This document shows, in pieces, positions 1 through 5,611 of a stretch of 6,449 bases of DNA. The position numbers and the translations under genes are program-made. The stretch is from contig JACDBY010000454.1 in assembly GCA_013694685.1 (NCBI GenBank), positions 1 to 6,449 on the forward strand. The letters are read 5' to 3'. The notes beneath the pieces were generated by a model. That model saw only the letters and a list, made by a program, of their open reading frames with translations, searched no databases and was not told the origin of the DNA. The stretch is from Actinomycetota bacterium. Lineage in GTDB: Bacteria > Actinomycetota > Thermoleophilia > Gaiellales > Gaiellaceae. Each line of letters begins with the position of its first letter. The stretch's first letter is position 1.

Positions 1-140
1 CGACGACGCAGCGCCTCGTGAACGGCGCCCCGGCGCCGTACGCGGGTGAGACGATCGTCGTGGGCGCGCGCAACGCCTATGAAGCGCGCTGCCGCGACTG
101 CCACGAGGCCGGCGCGGACGCGGTGCAGCTGGTGGCGTAA
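1..140 (+). CDS. tdk: Thymidine kinase, C-terminal fragment (5' end outside window)
   Basis: The reading frame enters the window at base 3 and ends at TAA 138-140, giving 45 visible residues. Thymidine kinase phosphorylates thymidine to dTMP in the cytoplasmic pyrimidine salvage pathway. The tail matches the end of the type II (TK1-like) family. It has a TQRLV strand, a short variable segment, then [18 protein letters not shown], which corresponds to the family's 'V.GA...Y...CR.C' ending. The paired cysteines in CRDC are the second half of the structural zinc site; the first half would lie upstream of the window. The ATP-binding P-loop and catalytic Glu are not visible, so the call rests on this tail alone. 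The gene converges on the minus-strand operon, and a hairpin begins 12 nt after its stop. A zinc-ribbon protein of another family is possible but less likely. Confidence 0.78.
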   Translation, partial: TTQRLVNGAPAPYAGETIVVGARNAYEARCRDCHEAGADAVQLVA

Positions 141-200
141 GCGCCCGCGTCGGTGTCTGGCTTCAGCCAGACACCCGCTCAACCGATGCTCCGGGCGCTT
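139..200 (+). other. Outer inverted repeat enclosing the first hairpin
   Basis: AAGCGCCCG at 139-147 is the exact reverse complement of CGGGCGCTT at 192-200. A U-G wobble (138/201) and a G-C pair (137/202) could extend the stem to 11 pairs. It begins inside the tdk stop codon and encloses the hairpin at 152-175, so the tdk transcript end could form a two-tier structure. No U-tract follows. It may strengthen termination or protect the mRNA 3' end. Chance is not excluded at this GC content. Confidence 0.45.
152..175 (+). terminator. Hairpin after tdk, copy 1 of an inverted pair
   Basis: A perfect 10-bp stem, GGTGTCTGGC against GCCAGACACC, closes on the tetraloop TTCA. It begins 12 nt after the tdk stop codon. 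Stem strength and position fit a factor-independent terminator or a 3' stabilising hairpin, but the following bases (CGCTCAACC) are not a U-run, so it would be the tail-less type common in high-GC actinobacteria. A near copy with the opposite orientation lies at 209-232. Confidence 0.6.
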
Positions 201-208
201 GCAGAGCA

Positions 209-232
209 TATGTCTGACTGAAGTCAGACACC
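209..232 (-). terminator. Hairpin, copy 2, oriented for the minus-strand operon
   Basis: Read on the minus strand this is the same element as at 152-175. An 8-bp perfect stem, TGTCTGAC against GTCAGACA (211-230 core), closes on the TTCA tetraloop (TGAA on the plus strand). One stem position is A-T here and G-C in copy 1, a compensatory difference that preserves pairing. Before the IS inserted, this hairpin lay about 35 nt past the aldehyde dehydrogenase stop codon, so it is the likely 3' signal of that operon. The IS now separates them by about 1 kb. Confidence 0.55.
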
Positions 233-245
233 ACGGCTTTCAGGT

Positions 246-270
246 ATCTGGATTGCGTTGCGGGACTAGT
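246..270. repeat. Left arm of the palindrome flanking the IS
   Basis: These 25 bases, ending in ACTAGT, are the exact reverse complement of 1291-1315 on the other side of the IS. Beyond this arm the match stops (T245 against C1316). Removing the IS and one target duplication leaves a perfect 44-bp palindrome centred on ACTAGT. The right arm encodes the conserved end of the aldehyde dehydrogenase; this left arm is non-coding apart from the transposase stop codon. Confidence 0.9.
265..270. repeat. Target site duplication ACTAGT, left copy
   Basis: ACTAGT directly abuts the left IS end (TGT at 271) and recurs as a direct repeat at 1291-1296. Six-base duplications at NCTAGN are the known target pattern of IS481 and IS1002 of Bordetella. 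The minus-strand TAG inside it (266-268) is the transposase stop codon. ACTAGT is self-complementary, so the direct repeat is also consistent with the surrounding palindrome. Confidence 0.85.
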
Positions 271-1195
271 TGTATGTCCCAGGGAGGTTGTTGACGCGCT
301 GCAGCGGGGTGAGGCCTCCGAGTGCGCGGTGGGGACGGAAGCGATTGTAGAAGTTGAGTGCCGGTGAGAGGGCGGCGTGACGCTCGGCCTCGTGCTCGTA
401 CGAGTACGCGTATGCCCAGCGCTCGAGCAGTGTGCGGATGAAGCGCTCGGCCTTGCCGTTGGTCTGCGGTCGATAGGCCCGCGTCTTCTTCACAGCAATC
501 CTGTGCGCTGCGCAGGCCTCGGCCCAGCGGCGCTTGAAGCAGGTGCCGTTGTCAGTCAGCACACGCTCCACCTCGATGCCGTACGAGCCGTAGAAGCGAA
601 CGAGCTCGCAGAGAAAGGCGGCAGCGCTCGCTGCCGTCTCGTCGGGGTAAACGGAGGCGAAGCCCAGTCGGGAGTGGTCGTCGATACAGACGAACACGTG
701 CTGCCAGCCGGCTCCCTGCGCGCGGCTCGAGCGATCGCCGGTGACGCGGTGTCCCGGCCTCACGATCCGGCTGAGCTTCTTGATGTCGACGTGGACGAGC
801 TCGCCCGGTCGGGAGCGCTCGTAGCGCACGACCTCCTCTCTCGCCGGCCGTGTCATGAGCCGCGAGGCGCCGTGGCGGCGCAGCACCGCGTGCACGGTCG
901 AGGCCGCCACTCCGAGAGCCCAACCGATCACGTGCGGTCCTTCGCGTAGCTCCTCTCGAGTGCGCAGGATCGCCTGCTCGATCGCTCGCGAGGTGCGCCT
1001 GGGCGAGCGGTGCGGCCGGCTCGAGCGATCCCGCAGCGACTCGCCTCCGTGGCGCCGATTGACCCACTTGGAGGCCGTCTGCCTCGAGCAGCCGACCACG
1101 AGCGCCGCTGCAGTGATCGTCACCCCAGTGGCGACGAGATCGCACACGCGCTGACGCTGACGAACGGTCAGGACCGCATTTGCATGAAGATCCAT
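266..1195 (-). CDS. IS481-family DDE transposase, intact
   Basis: This 309-residue protein cuts and joins the ends of its insertion sequence. An N-terminal helix-turn-helix lies at about residues 25-48 (TITAAALVVGCSRQTASKWV), a second helical DNA-binding part at about 87-108, and an rve-type integrase core follows. The catalytic triad is visible as D137 (VHVDIKK), D215 (LTDNGT) and E250 (TNGKAERF), with 34 residues between D215 and E250. The family signature YNRFRPHRAL is at 283-292. The length is normal and no frameshift is seen, so the element may be active. The start is ATG 1195-1193, preceded by AGGAGG six bases upstream. The last codon (AAC, N309) straddles the IS boundary and the TAG stop comes from the target duplication, so the element carries no stop codon of its own. 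Its Shine-Dalgarno sequence lies in a stem (1198-1249) that could silence read-through transcripts. Confidence 0.95.
   Translation of the reverse strand: MDLHANAVLTVRQRQRVCDLVATGVTITAAALVVGCSRQTASKWVNRRHGGESLRDRSSRPHRSPRRTSRAIEQAILRTREELREGPHVIGWALGVAASTVHAVLRRHGASRLMTRPAREEVVRYERSRPGELVHVDIKKLSRIVRPGHRVTGDRSSRAQGAGWQHVFVCIDDHSRLGFASVYPDETAASAAAFLCELVRFYGSYGIEVERVLTDNGTCFKRRWAEACAAHRIAVKKTRAYRPQTNGKAERFIRTLLERWAYAYSYEHEAERHAALSPALNFYNRFRPHRALGGLTPLQRVNNLPGTYN
271..301. repeat. IS terminal inverted repeat, transposase 3' end
   Basis: Aligned with the reverse complement of 1260-1290, about 23 of 31 positions match. Shared blocks are TGT, TCCCAG and GTTGTTGACG, the last ten bases unbroken. The repeat also encodes the last residues of the transposase (VNNLPGTY). 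The shared internal block is the likely transposase binding site and the terminal TGT the cleavage end. Confidence 0.85.
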
Positions 1196-1197
1196 AC

Positions 1198-1249
1198 GAG
1201 CCCTCCTTTGGGCCGCGACTCTTTGACAAGCCGCACCCTAGGAGGGCTC
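1198..1249 (-). promoter_or_regulatory. Stem-loop masking the transposase ribosome binding site
   Basis: On the minus strand GAGCCCTCCT (1249-1240) is the exact reverse complement of AGGAGGGCTC (1207-1198), with a 32-nt loop. The 3' arm contains the AGGAGG Shine-Dalgarno sequence (1207-1202), six bases before the ATG. RNA containing both arms would hide the ribosome binding site. A TAGGGT (1240-1235), resembling an actinobacterial TANNNT -10 box, overlaps the 5' arm. If it is used, native transcripts would start after the arm and remain translatable. No convincing -35 is spaced for it: the TTGACG at 1270-1265 is 24 nt away. Pairing is seen; the regulatory effect is inferred from the known logic of IS10 and IS50. 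Confidence 0.6.
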
Positions 1250-1259
1250 CTTGCTACTT

Positions 1260-1290
1260 CAGACCGTCAACAACGTGTCTGGGAACGACA
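1260..1290. repeat. IS terminal inverted repeat, transposase 5' end
   Basis: This is the partner of 271-301, read on the minus strand as TGTCGTTCCCAG then GTTGTTGACG. It forms the upstream edge of the transposase leader. TTGACG (1270-1265) points inward and resembles a -35 hexamer, but the identical block in the other repeat suggests it is mainly a transposase recognition sequence. Confidence 0.85.
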
Positions 1291-1296
1291 ACTAGT
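1291..1296. repeat. Target site duplication ACTAGT, right copy
   Basis: Second copy of the six-base duplication, directly after the IS end ACA at 1290. The minus-strand TAG at 1294-1292 inside it is the stop codon of the aldehyde dehydrogenase, so the insertion left that gene full length. Confidence 0.85.
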
Positions 1297-1315
1297 CCCG
1301 CAACGCAATCCAGAT
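1291..1315. repeat. Right arm of the palindrome flanking the IS
   Basis: Exact reverse complement of 246-270. On the minus strand it encodes I-W-I-A-L-R-D-stop, the end of the aldehyde dehydrogenase. The PuuC family ends in a similar way (KTIWISL in E. coli as I recall it), so this arm is probably the native one and the left arm the copy, if copying occurred. Confidence 0.9.
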
Positions 1316-2797
1316 CGCCTTCAGATCCGTGAACTTGTCGAGTGCGTGGATGGACTTGTCGCGGCCGAAGCCGGACTGCTTGAAGCCGCCGAAGGGGCTC
1401 GAGATGTCACCCGCGTCGAACGTGTTGACCCAGACGACCCCGGCGCGGAGCGCGCGGGCTGCCTTGTGGGCGACGTTGACGTCGTCCGTCCAGATCCCGG
1501 CCGAGAGACCGTAGATCGTGTCGTTCGCGATCGTGATCGCCTCGTCGAGCTCGGAGAACGAGATCGCGGAGAGCACCGGTCCGAAGATCTCCTCCTGGGC
1601 GATCTTCATGTCGTTCGAGACCGCATCGAAGATCGTGGGCTCGACGTAGAAGCCTCCCGACTCCTCGCGTGCCCGACCACCGCCGAGATGGAGCCCCGCG
1701 CCCTCCTCCTTCCCCGACTCGATGTAGCCGAGCACCCGGCCGAGCTGGGTCTCGTCGACGATCGCGCCCATGCGCGTCTTGGGATGGAGCGGATCGCCCG
1801 GGGTGATCCGCTCGGCGACCTTGACGACCTTCTCGAGGAGCTCGTCTTTGACCGACTCGTGCACGAGGAGCCGTGAGCCTGCGTTGCAGACCTCTCCCTG
1901 GTTGTAGAAGACACCCCACGCGACGGCCATCGCCGCCGCGTCGAGCGAGCCGCATTCCTTCGTCACGATGTGCGGCGACTTCCCGCCGCACTCGAGCGCG
2001 ACCCGCTTCATGTTCGACTCGCCCGAGTAGCGGAGGAAGAGCTTGCCGACCTCTGTCGAGCCGGTGAACGCGATCATGTCCACGTCGGGATGACGGCCGA
2101 TCGCCTGGCCCGCCGTCTCGCCGAGCCCCGGGACGACCTGGAGCACGCCGTCCGGAATCCCGGCCTCGGTTGCGAGCTCCGCGAGGCGGAGCGCCGTCAG
2201 CGGAGATTGCTCGGCCGGCTTGAGCACGACGCTGTTCCCGGTCGCGAGCGCCGGCCCGAGCTTCCACGAGGCCATCATGAGCGGGAAGTTCCACGGAACG
2301 ACGGCGCCGATCACTCCGAGCGGCTCGCGCACGATCGAGACGTGCGCGTCCTGCCCGGTGGGCGCGATCTCGTCGTAGACCTTGTCGATCGCCTCGCCGT
2401 ACCAGGCGATGCACTCGGTCGCGAGCGGCACGTCGACGTTCGTCGCGTCGCGGATCGGCTTGCCCATGTCGATCGTCTCGAGGAGCGCGAGCTCGTCTGC
2501 GTTCTCCGCCATCAGCTCGGCGAGCCGCTGGAGCACCTTCTTCCGCTTCTTCGGCGCGAGACGCGACCATGTGCCCGCCTCGAAGGTGGCGCGGGCGCCG
2601 GCGACCGCCCGGTCGACGTCGTCGGCGTCACCCGCGGCGATCGACGCGATCACGTGCCCGTCGATCGGGCTGACGCAGTCGAAGGTCTCGCCCGAGACCG
2701 CGTCGACGTAGCCGCCGTCGATGAACGCCTGCGTGCGGATCGAGAGATCGGAGACGACGTCGGCGACGCTCCGCGGCTCTTCGGTGGTCGTGGTCAT
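1292..2797 (-). CDS. NAD(P)-dependent aldehyde dehydrogenase, PuuC-like
   Basis: This 501-residue cytoplasmic enzyme oxidises an aldehyde to the carboxylic acid with NAD(P)+. All ALDH landmarks are present: oxyanion Asn N170 (VPWNF), cofactor Lys K193 (LKPAEQSP), FTGSTEVG at 244-251, general base E269 (LECGGKSP), nucleophile C304 (NQGEVCNAGSR) and E403 (EEIFGPV). Length is typical. Similarity across the middle (ETIDMGKPIRD, GEAIDKVY, GESNMKRV) and at the C-terminus (SIHALDKFTDLKAIW) resembles E. coli PuuC, the gamma-glutamyl-aminobutyraldehyde dehydrogenase. Substrate range in this group is broad, so PuuC function is not claimed. The ATG 2797 start is chosen because GGAGG lies five bases upstream and it overlaps the preceding dehydrogenase stop as ATGA, implying translational coupling. 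It is the last operon gene. Its TAG stop lies in the IS target duplication, leaving the protein intact. It probably oxidises the aldehyde made by the alcohol dehydrogenase encoded just upstream. Confidence 0.93.
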   Translation of the reverse strand: MTTTTEEPRSVADVVSDLSIRTQAFIDGGYVDAVSGETFDCVSPIDGHVIASIAAGDADDVDRAVAGARATFEAGTWSRLAPKKRKKVLQRLAELMAENADELALLETIDMGKPIRDATNVDVPLATECIAWYGEAIDKVYDEIAPTGQDAHVSIVREPLGVIGAVVPWNFPLMMASWKLGPALATGNSVVLKPAEQSPLTALRLAELATEAGIPDGVLQVVPGLGETAGQAIGRHPDVDMIAFTGSTEVGKLFLRYSGESNMKRVALECGGKSPHIVTKECGSLDAAAMAVAWGVFYNQGEVCNAGSRLLVHESVKDELLEKVVKVAERITPGDPLHPKTRMGAIVDETQLGRVLGYIESGKEEGAGLHLGGGRAREESGGFYVEPTIFDAVSNDMKIAQEEIFGPVLSAISFSELDEAITIANDTIYGLSAGIWTDDVNVAHKAARALRAGVVWVNTFDAGDISSPFGGFKQSGFGRDKSIHALDKFTDLKAIWIALRD

Positions 2798-3945
2798 GTC
2801 TGCCTCCGTGGCATGGGGGTCGGCGCGCCCGCAGTCGCGGGGTCGAGAACGAGGATGGTACGCGCGCCCTCGCCCCGGTGGAGCCGGCCGAGCGCGTCGC
2901 CAACGCCGTCGAGCGTGTCGACGTGCGTCACGACGCCTGCCAGGTCGAGCTCGCCGGTGATCGCCAGCTGTGCCAGCTCGGGGAGATCGCGGGCGGGATC
3001 GCCCGATCCGAAATACGACCCACGGATGCCCTTGTCGGAGAGGAACTCGATCGCCGGCAGGGCGACGTCGACCCCCTTTGCCGCGAGGCCGACGACGACC
3101 ACGGTCGCGCCGGGCCGGATTGCCTTCCACGCAAGCAGCATCGTCTCGGGCAGGCCGACGACCTCGAAGGCGTGGTCTGCACCGCCGTCTGTGAGCGTTC
3201 GCAGCGTCCGCACGACGCGGTCTTCGGTCGAGGTGTCGACGACGTGATCCGCGCCGCGCTTCAGGGCAAGGTCGAGCTTCGCGGAGTCACGATCGACCGC
3301 GACGAGCGGCGTCGCCCCGGCGAGCTTCGCGGCTGCGAGCACCTGGAGCCCGACCCCTCCCACGCCCACGACGACGACGCTCTCGCCCGGACGGACACGC
3401 GCAACGTTGCGCACCGCGCCGAACGCCGTCACGACGCCACAGCCGAGGAGCGCCGCCTGCCAGAGCGGCAAACGATCCGGGAGCCGCACGACCCCGCCCG
3501 CCGAGACCACCGTCCGGTCGGCGAAGCACGCCGTCATCAACCCGTGCTGGAGGCTCGTGCCGTCGAGACCGCGCAGCCGGGAGGTGCCGTCCATGAGCGT
3601 CCCTCGCACGCCGTTCGTCGCGGCCGGCTCGCAGAGGTTGAGCCGCCCGGCGCGACACGCCCGGCACACCCGGCAGGAGGGGACGAAGCAGAGCGCGACC
3701 GCGTCTCCCGCCGAGACGTGCGTCACACCGCTCCCGACCTCCTCGACGATCCCTGCGCCCTCGTGACCGAGGACCATCGGCCAGCGCCCGTCGCCGAGCG
3801 CGCCGTTCGCGAGATGGAGATCGGAGTGGCAGACCCCTGCCGCCGCCACGCGCACGAGCGCCTCGCCGTCGCCCGGTGCATCGAGCTCGACCTCTTCGAC
3901 CGTCACCCGGCCCGGCTCGTGGAGAACGGCCGCCCTGACTCGCAT
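2794..3945 (-). CDS. Zinc-dependent medium-chain alcohol dehydrogenase
   Basis: This 383-residue MDR-superfamily enzyme interconverts an alcohol and an aldehyde or ketone with NAD(P)(H). Catalytic zinc ligands are C39 (GVCHSD), H61-E62 (GHEGAG) and C169 (LLGCGV). The structural zinc lobe has four cysteines, C91, C94, C97 and C105. The Rossmann motif GVGGVG is at 194-199, followed by an acidic strand end at D218 (VAVDRD) that favours NAD over NADP. The MDGT..LRGL segment and LLGCGV.T..GAV resemble the class III-like group that includes S-(hydroxymethyl)mycothiol (formaldehyde) dehydrogenases, but the substrate cannot be set from sequence. ATG 3945 gives the canonical N-terminus and starts 16 nt after the upstream stop. 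No strong Shine-Dalgarno is seen, and GTG 3951 is an alternative. The TGA stop overlaps the aldehyde dehydrogenase start, and an alcohol-to-aldehyde-to-acid relay between the two products is the simplest reading. It is a paralogue of the enzyme at the right edge. Confidence 0.92.
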   Translation of the reverse strand: MRVRAAVLHEPGRVTVEEVELDAPGDGEALVRVAAAGVCHSDLHLANGALGDGRWPMVLGHEGAGIVEEVGSGVTHVSAGDAVALCFVPSCRVCRACRAGRLNLCEPAATNGVRGTLMDGTSRLRGLDGTSLQHGLMTACFADRTVVSAGGVVRLPDRLPLWQAALLGCGVVTAFGAVRNVARVRPGESVVVVGVGGVGLQVLAAAKLAGATPLVAVDRDSAKLDLALKRGADHVVDTSTEDRVVRTLRTLTDGGADHAFEVVGLPETMLLAWKAIRPGATVVVVGLAAKGVDVALPAIEFLSDKGIRGSYFGSGDPARDLPELAQLAITGELDLAGVVTHVDTLDGVGDALGRLHRGEGARTILVLDPATAGAPTPMPRRQT

Positions 3946-3961
3946 GCTCACGTGGGCACCA

Positions 3962-5077
3962 CTATCCGACGCGCCACCGCTCGAGCCGCTCGAGGTCGAG
4001 GGCGATCCCGAGGCCAGGACCGTCCGGTGGCTGGATCGTCCCGTCGGCGGCGATCTCGAGTGGGCTCTCGAGCAGCCAGTCGCGGCGCTCCGGCGCCCAG
4101 GCCGGCGGATCGTACGGAACCTCGATCCAGGGGACGGTGGAACATGCCACGGCGCTGTGCAGGTTCGCGACGAGGCCGACGCCGTTCGACCACGTGTGCG
4201 GCGACCACGCCCGGCCGTGCGCCTCCGCGAGGACGGCGAGCCTACGACAGCCGCCGAATCCGCCGACGAAGAGAACGTCGGCCTGCACGACATCGACGAG
4301 CCCACGGACAACGAGCGCCGCGGCTTCGCCGACACGGCGCACCATCTCTCCCGCCGCGATCCGGATGCCAGTCGTCTCCCGGAGGGCCGCGTAGGCGTCG
4401 GGGTCCTCGGCGGGCAACGGCTCCTCGAGCCAGTACGCGCCGAGCGCCTCGAGCTCCCGTGCGCACGCGGTGGCGGTCGCGACGTCCCAGCGCGGTGTTC
4501 GGTCGCCGGGCATCCGCCAGCCCTGGTTCGCGTCGACCATCAGCTCGAGGCCGTCGCCGACGGCCGACCGCACGGCCTCAGCGACTGCGAGATCCTCCCG
4601 CCAGCGCTCGCCCCGGAACCGCAGCTTGACCGCGCCGATCCCGCGCTCGACGAGCGAGAGGCAGCGCTCGACCCGCTCCTCGGGCGTCACCGACTCCCCG
4701 GTCGACGCATACGCACGCAGCCGCTCGTTCCGGCCCCCGAGGAGGCGCGAGATCGGCGTCCCGAGGAGCTTGGCGAGCGCGTCCCAGACGGCGATCTCGA
4801 CCGCCCACGGGCGCGACCCGTGGAAGTCGACGGTCTCGCAGATCTCGCCGACGGCGTCGGTGTCGTGGACGTCGACGCCGACGAGGAGCCGCTCGAGGAG
4901 CGCGCGATCGGGGAGCCCGTCACCGCCGGAGGCGACACCCGTGACGCCCTCGTCGGTCGAGACGAGCACGACCGTCGCGTCCTGGTGGGTTCTCGGCTGC
5001 GGGTCCCAAGCGGCGCGGAACGGAGGGTCGAACGGGTAGCGGTAGGTCCGCGTCTCGATCGCTGTGATGGCGGACAT
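3962..5077 (-). CDS. Enolase-superfamily enzyme, mandelate racemase/muconate lactonizing type
   Basis: This 371-residue protein has an N-terminal capping domain (about 1-125) and a C-terminal modified TIM barrel. Superfamily members abstract a proton alpha to a carboxylate using Mg2+; many are acid-sugar dehydratases or racemases. Visible metal ligands are D182 (VDANQGW), E218 (WLEEP) and E244 (AAGEM). The His-Asp dyad typical of the mandelate racemase subgroup is present as D267 (VVQADVLFVGG) and H294 (WSPHTWSNG). The second-strand motif, usually KxK, reads KLR (K151, R153), so the second basic residue differs. The pattern suits a dehydratase or epimerase acting on a sugar acid or related hydroxy acid; the substrate is unknown. 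ATG 5077 overlaps the stop of the upstream gene by one base (TGATG). Longer upstream starts would run through that gene and were rejected. Its product could feed the dehydrogenases encoded downstream. Confidence 0.88.
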   Translation of the reverse strand: MSAITAIETRTYRYPFDPPFRAAWDPQPRTHQDATVVLVSTDEGVTGVASGGDGLPDRALLERLLVGVDVHDTDAVGEICETVDFHGSRPWAVEIAVWDALAKLLGTPISRLLGGRNERLRAYASTGESVTPEERVERCLSLVERGIGAVKLRFRGERWREDLAVAEAVRSAVGDGLELMVDANQGWRMPGDRTPRWDVATATACARELEALGAYWLEEPLPAEDPDAYAALRETTGIRIAAGEMVRRVGEAAALVVRGLVDVVQADVLFVGGFGGCRRLAVLAEAHGRAWSPHTWSNGVGLVANLHSAVACSTVPWIEVPYDPPAWAPERRDWLLESPLEIAADGTIQPPDGPGLGIALDLERLERWRVG

Positions 5078-5604
5078 CAGGCTCCGGCGTAGAACGGACT
5101 CGTGAGCGTGTCGCGCCGCTCGACCAGCGCCGCAGCGGCGACCGGGTCGCGCCCCTCGACACACACCCCGAGCGCCTTCCGGACCGCCATGCGGTTTGCG
5201 ACGCGGACGGCGGTCTCGTCGTCCGCCGTCGGATCGACCCAGACTGCGACGAGGACGTAGAGATCCCCGCTCGCCTCGAGCAGGCCGTCGGCGACGGCGT
5301 CGAGCACGCCCTGCCCGATCCCGAGCTGCGCGGCGCCCCAAGTGATCGTCTGGTGACGCTCGTCGGTCGCCGTCGCCTTGTTCATCATCAGCGTCGGCGG
5401 CCAAATCGGCTCGTAGTCCTCCGGGGTCTCGCCGACACAGACGAGCACGGGGGTGTGGCCGGGTGACGGCTGGGCGAACATCGTCAGCACGGCCGCCGCG
5501 GTCGCGCTTCCGCGCCGCGCGAGGACGACGTTGACGTGGCTGCCGTTCGGCGCTTCGCCTCCCCACCCTTCGCCGATGCAGCCGTCGAGCGCTTCGAGGT
5601 CCAT
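5077..5604 (-). CDS. Formaldehyde-activating enzyme (Fae) homologue
   Basis: This 175-residue cytoplasmic protein belongs to the Fae family, whose founder in Methylobacterium condenses formaldehyde with tetrahydromethanopterin to methylene-H4MPT. Family features seen are an N-terminal His in NGSHVNVVL (H23 from the chosen start, matching the active-site His of the AHID segment), RRGS, the PPTLMMNKAT block matching PNTLMFNKVT, WGAAQLGI..GVLDAVADG matching FGPAQ..VAMAV.D, DLYVLVAVWV matching DLYVLVGVFI, and an SPFYAG tail matching HPFAA. Length is as expected. The Asp after that His in classical Fae is Asn here (N25), and the N-terminus is less conserved, so this may be a divergent subfamily with another aldehyde or another pterin. 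ATG 5604 is chosen because GAGGT lies four bases upstream; GTG 5610 would give 177 residues. It begins 7 nt after the upstream dehydrogenase stop and its TGA overlaps the next start. Whether H4MPT is made in this organism cannot be seen here. Confidence 0.82.
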   Translation of the reverse strand: MDLEALDGCIGEGWGGEAPNGSHVNVVLARRGSATAAAVLTMFAQPSPGHTPVLVCVGETPEDYEPIWPPTLMMNKATATDERHQTITWGAAQLGIGQGVLDAVADGLLEASGDLYVLVAVWVDPTADDETAVRVANRMAVRKALGVCVEGRDPVAAAALVERRDTLTSPFYAGA

Positions 5605-5611
5605 CTCCACC

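Larger units (their letters stand above)
271..1290 (-). mobile_element. Complete IS481-family insertion sequence, 1020 bp
   Basis: The element begins TGT at 271 and ends ACA at 1290. It has imperfect terminal inverted repeats of about 31 bp, a single transposase gene and a 6-bp direct repeat ACTAGT outside each end. Length, TGT...ACA ends, one-ORF layout and the CTAG-centred target all match the IS481 family. It lies in the same orientation as the catabolic operon, directly after the aldehyde dehydrogenase stop codon and before the operon's probable 3' hairpin. No passenger gene is present. The intact transposase and clean duplication suggest a fairly recent insertion. Confidence 0.93.

Noticed and set aside
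46..294. Plus-strand ORF of 82 codons across the tdk end and intergenic hairpins
   Set aside because: It is out of frame with the recognisable thymidine kinase tail, Arg-rich from GC-skewed codons, and runs through hairpins and into the IS.
552..1229. Minus-strand 225-codon ORF overlapping the transposase, considered as a second IS ORF or frameshift partner
   Set aside because: IS481 transposases are single-ORF proteins and the main frame carries the whole DDE core. This frame gives low-complexity Arg/Ala-rich sequence with no motif.
1235..1270. TTGACG (1270-1265) with TAGGGT (1240-1235) as a transposase promoter
   Set aside because: The 24-nt spacing is too long for a standard sigma-70-type promoter, and TTGACG is shared by both IS ends, so it was not listed as a promoter.
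246..1315. Treating the outer 25-bp perfect inverted repeat as part of the IS termini
   Set aside because: The TGT...ACA ends, the ACTAGT direct repeat and the conserved aldehyde dehydrogenase C-terminus place the boundary at 271/1290. The outer repeat is host flank.
2798..3130. Upstream starts that would lengthen the aldehyde dehydrogenase to 612 residues
   Set aside because: The extra part lies inside the upstream dehydrogenase gene, is Arg-rich and has no ALDH homology. ATG 2797 has GGAGG five bases upstream.
1970..5092. Long plus-strand ORFs (at 1970-3247, 2878-4629 and 3944-5092) opposite the operon
   Set aside because: They are antisense shadows of high-GC genes, rich in Arg, Asp and Pro with no domains. 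The minus-strand frames carry full family motifs and coupled starts.
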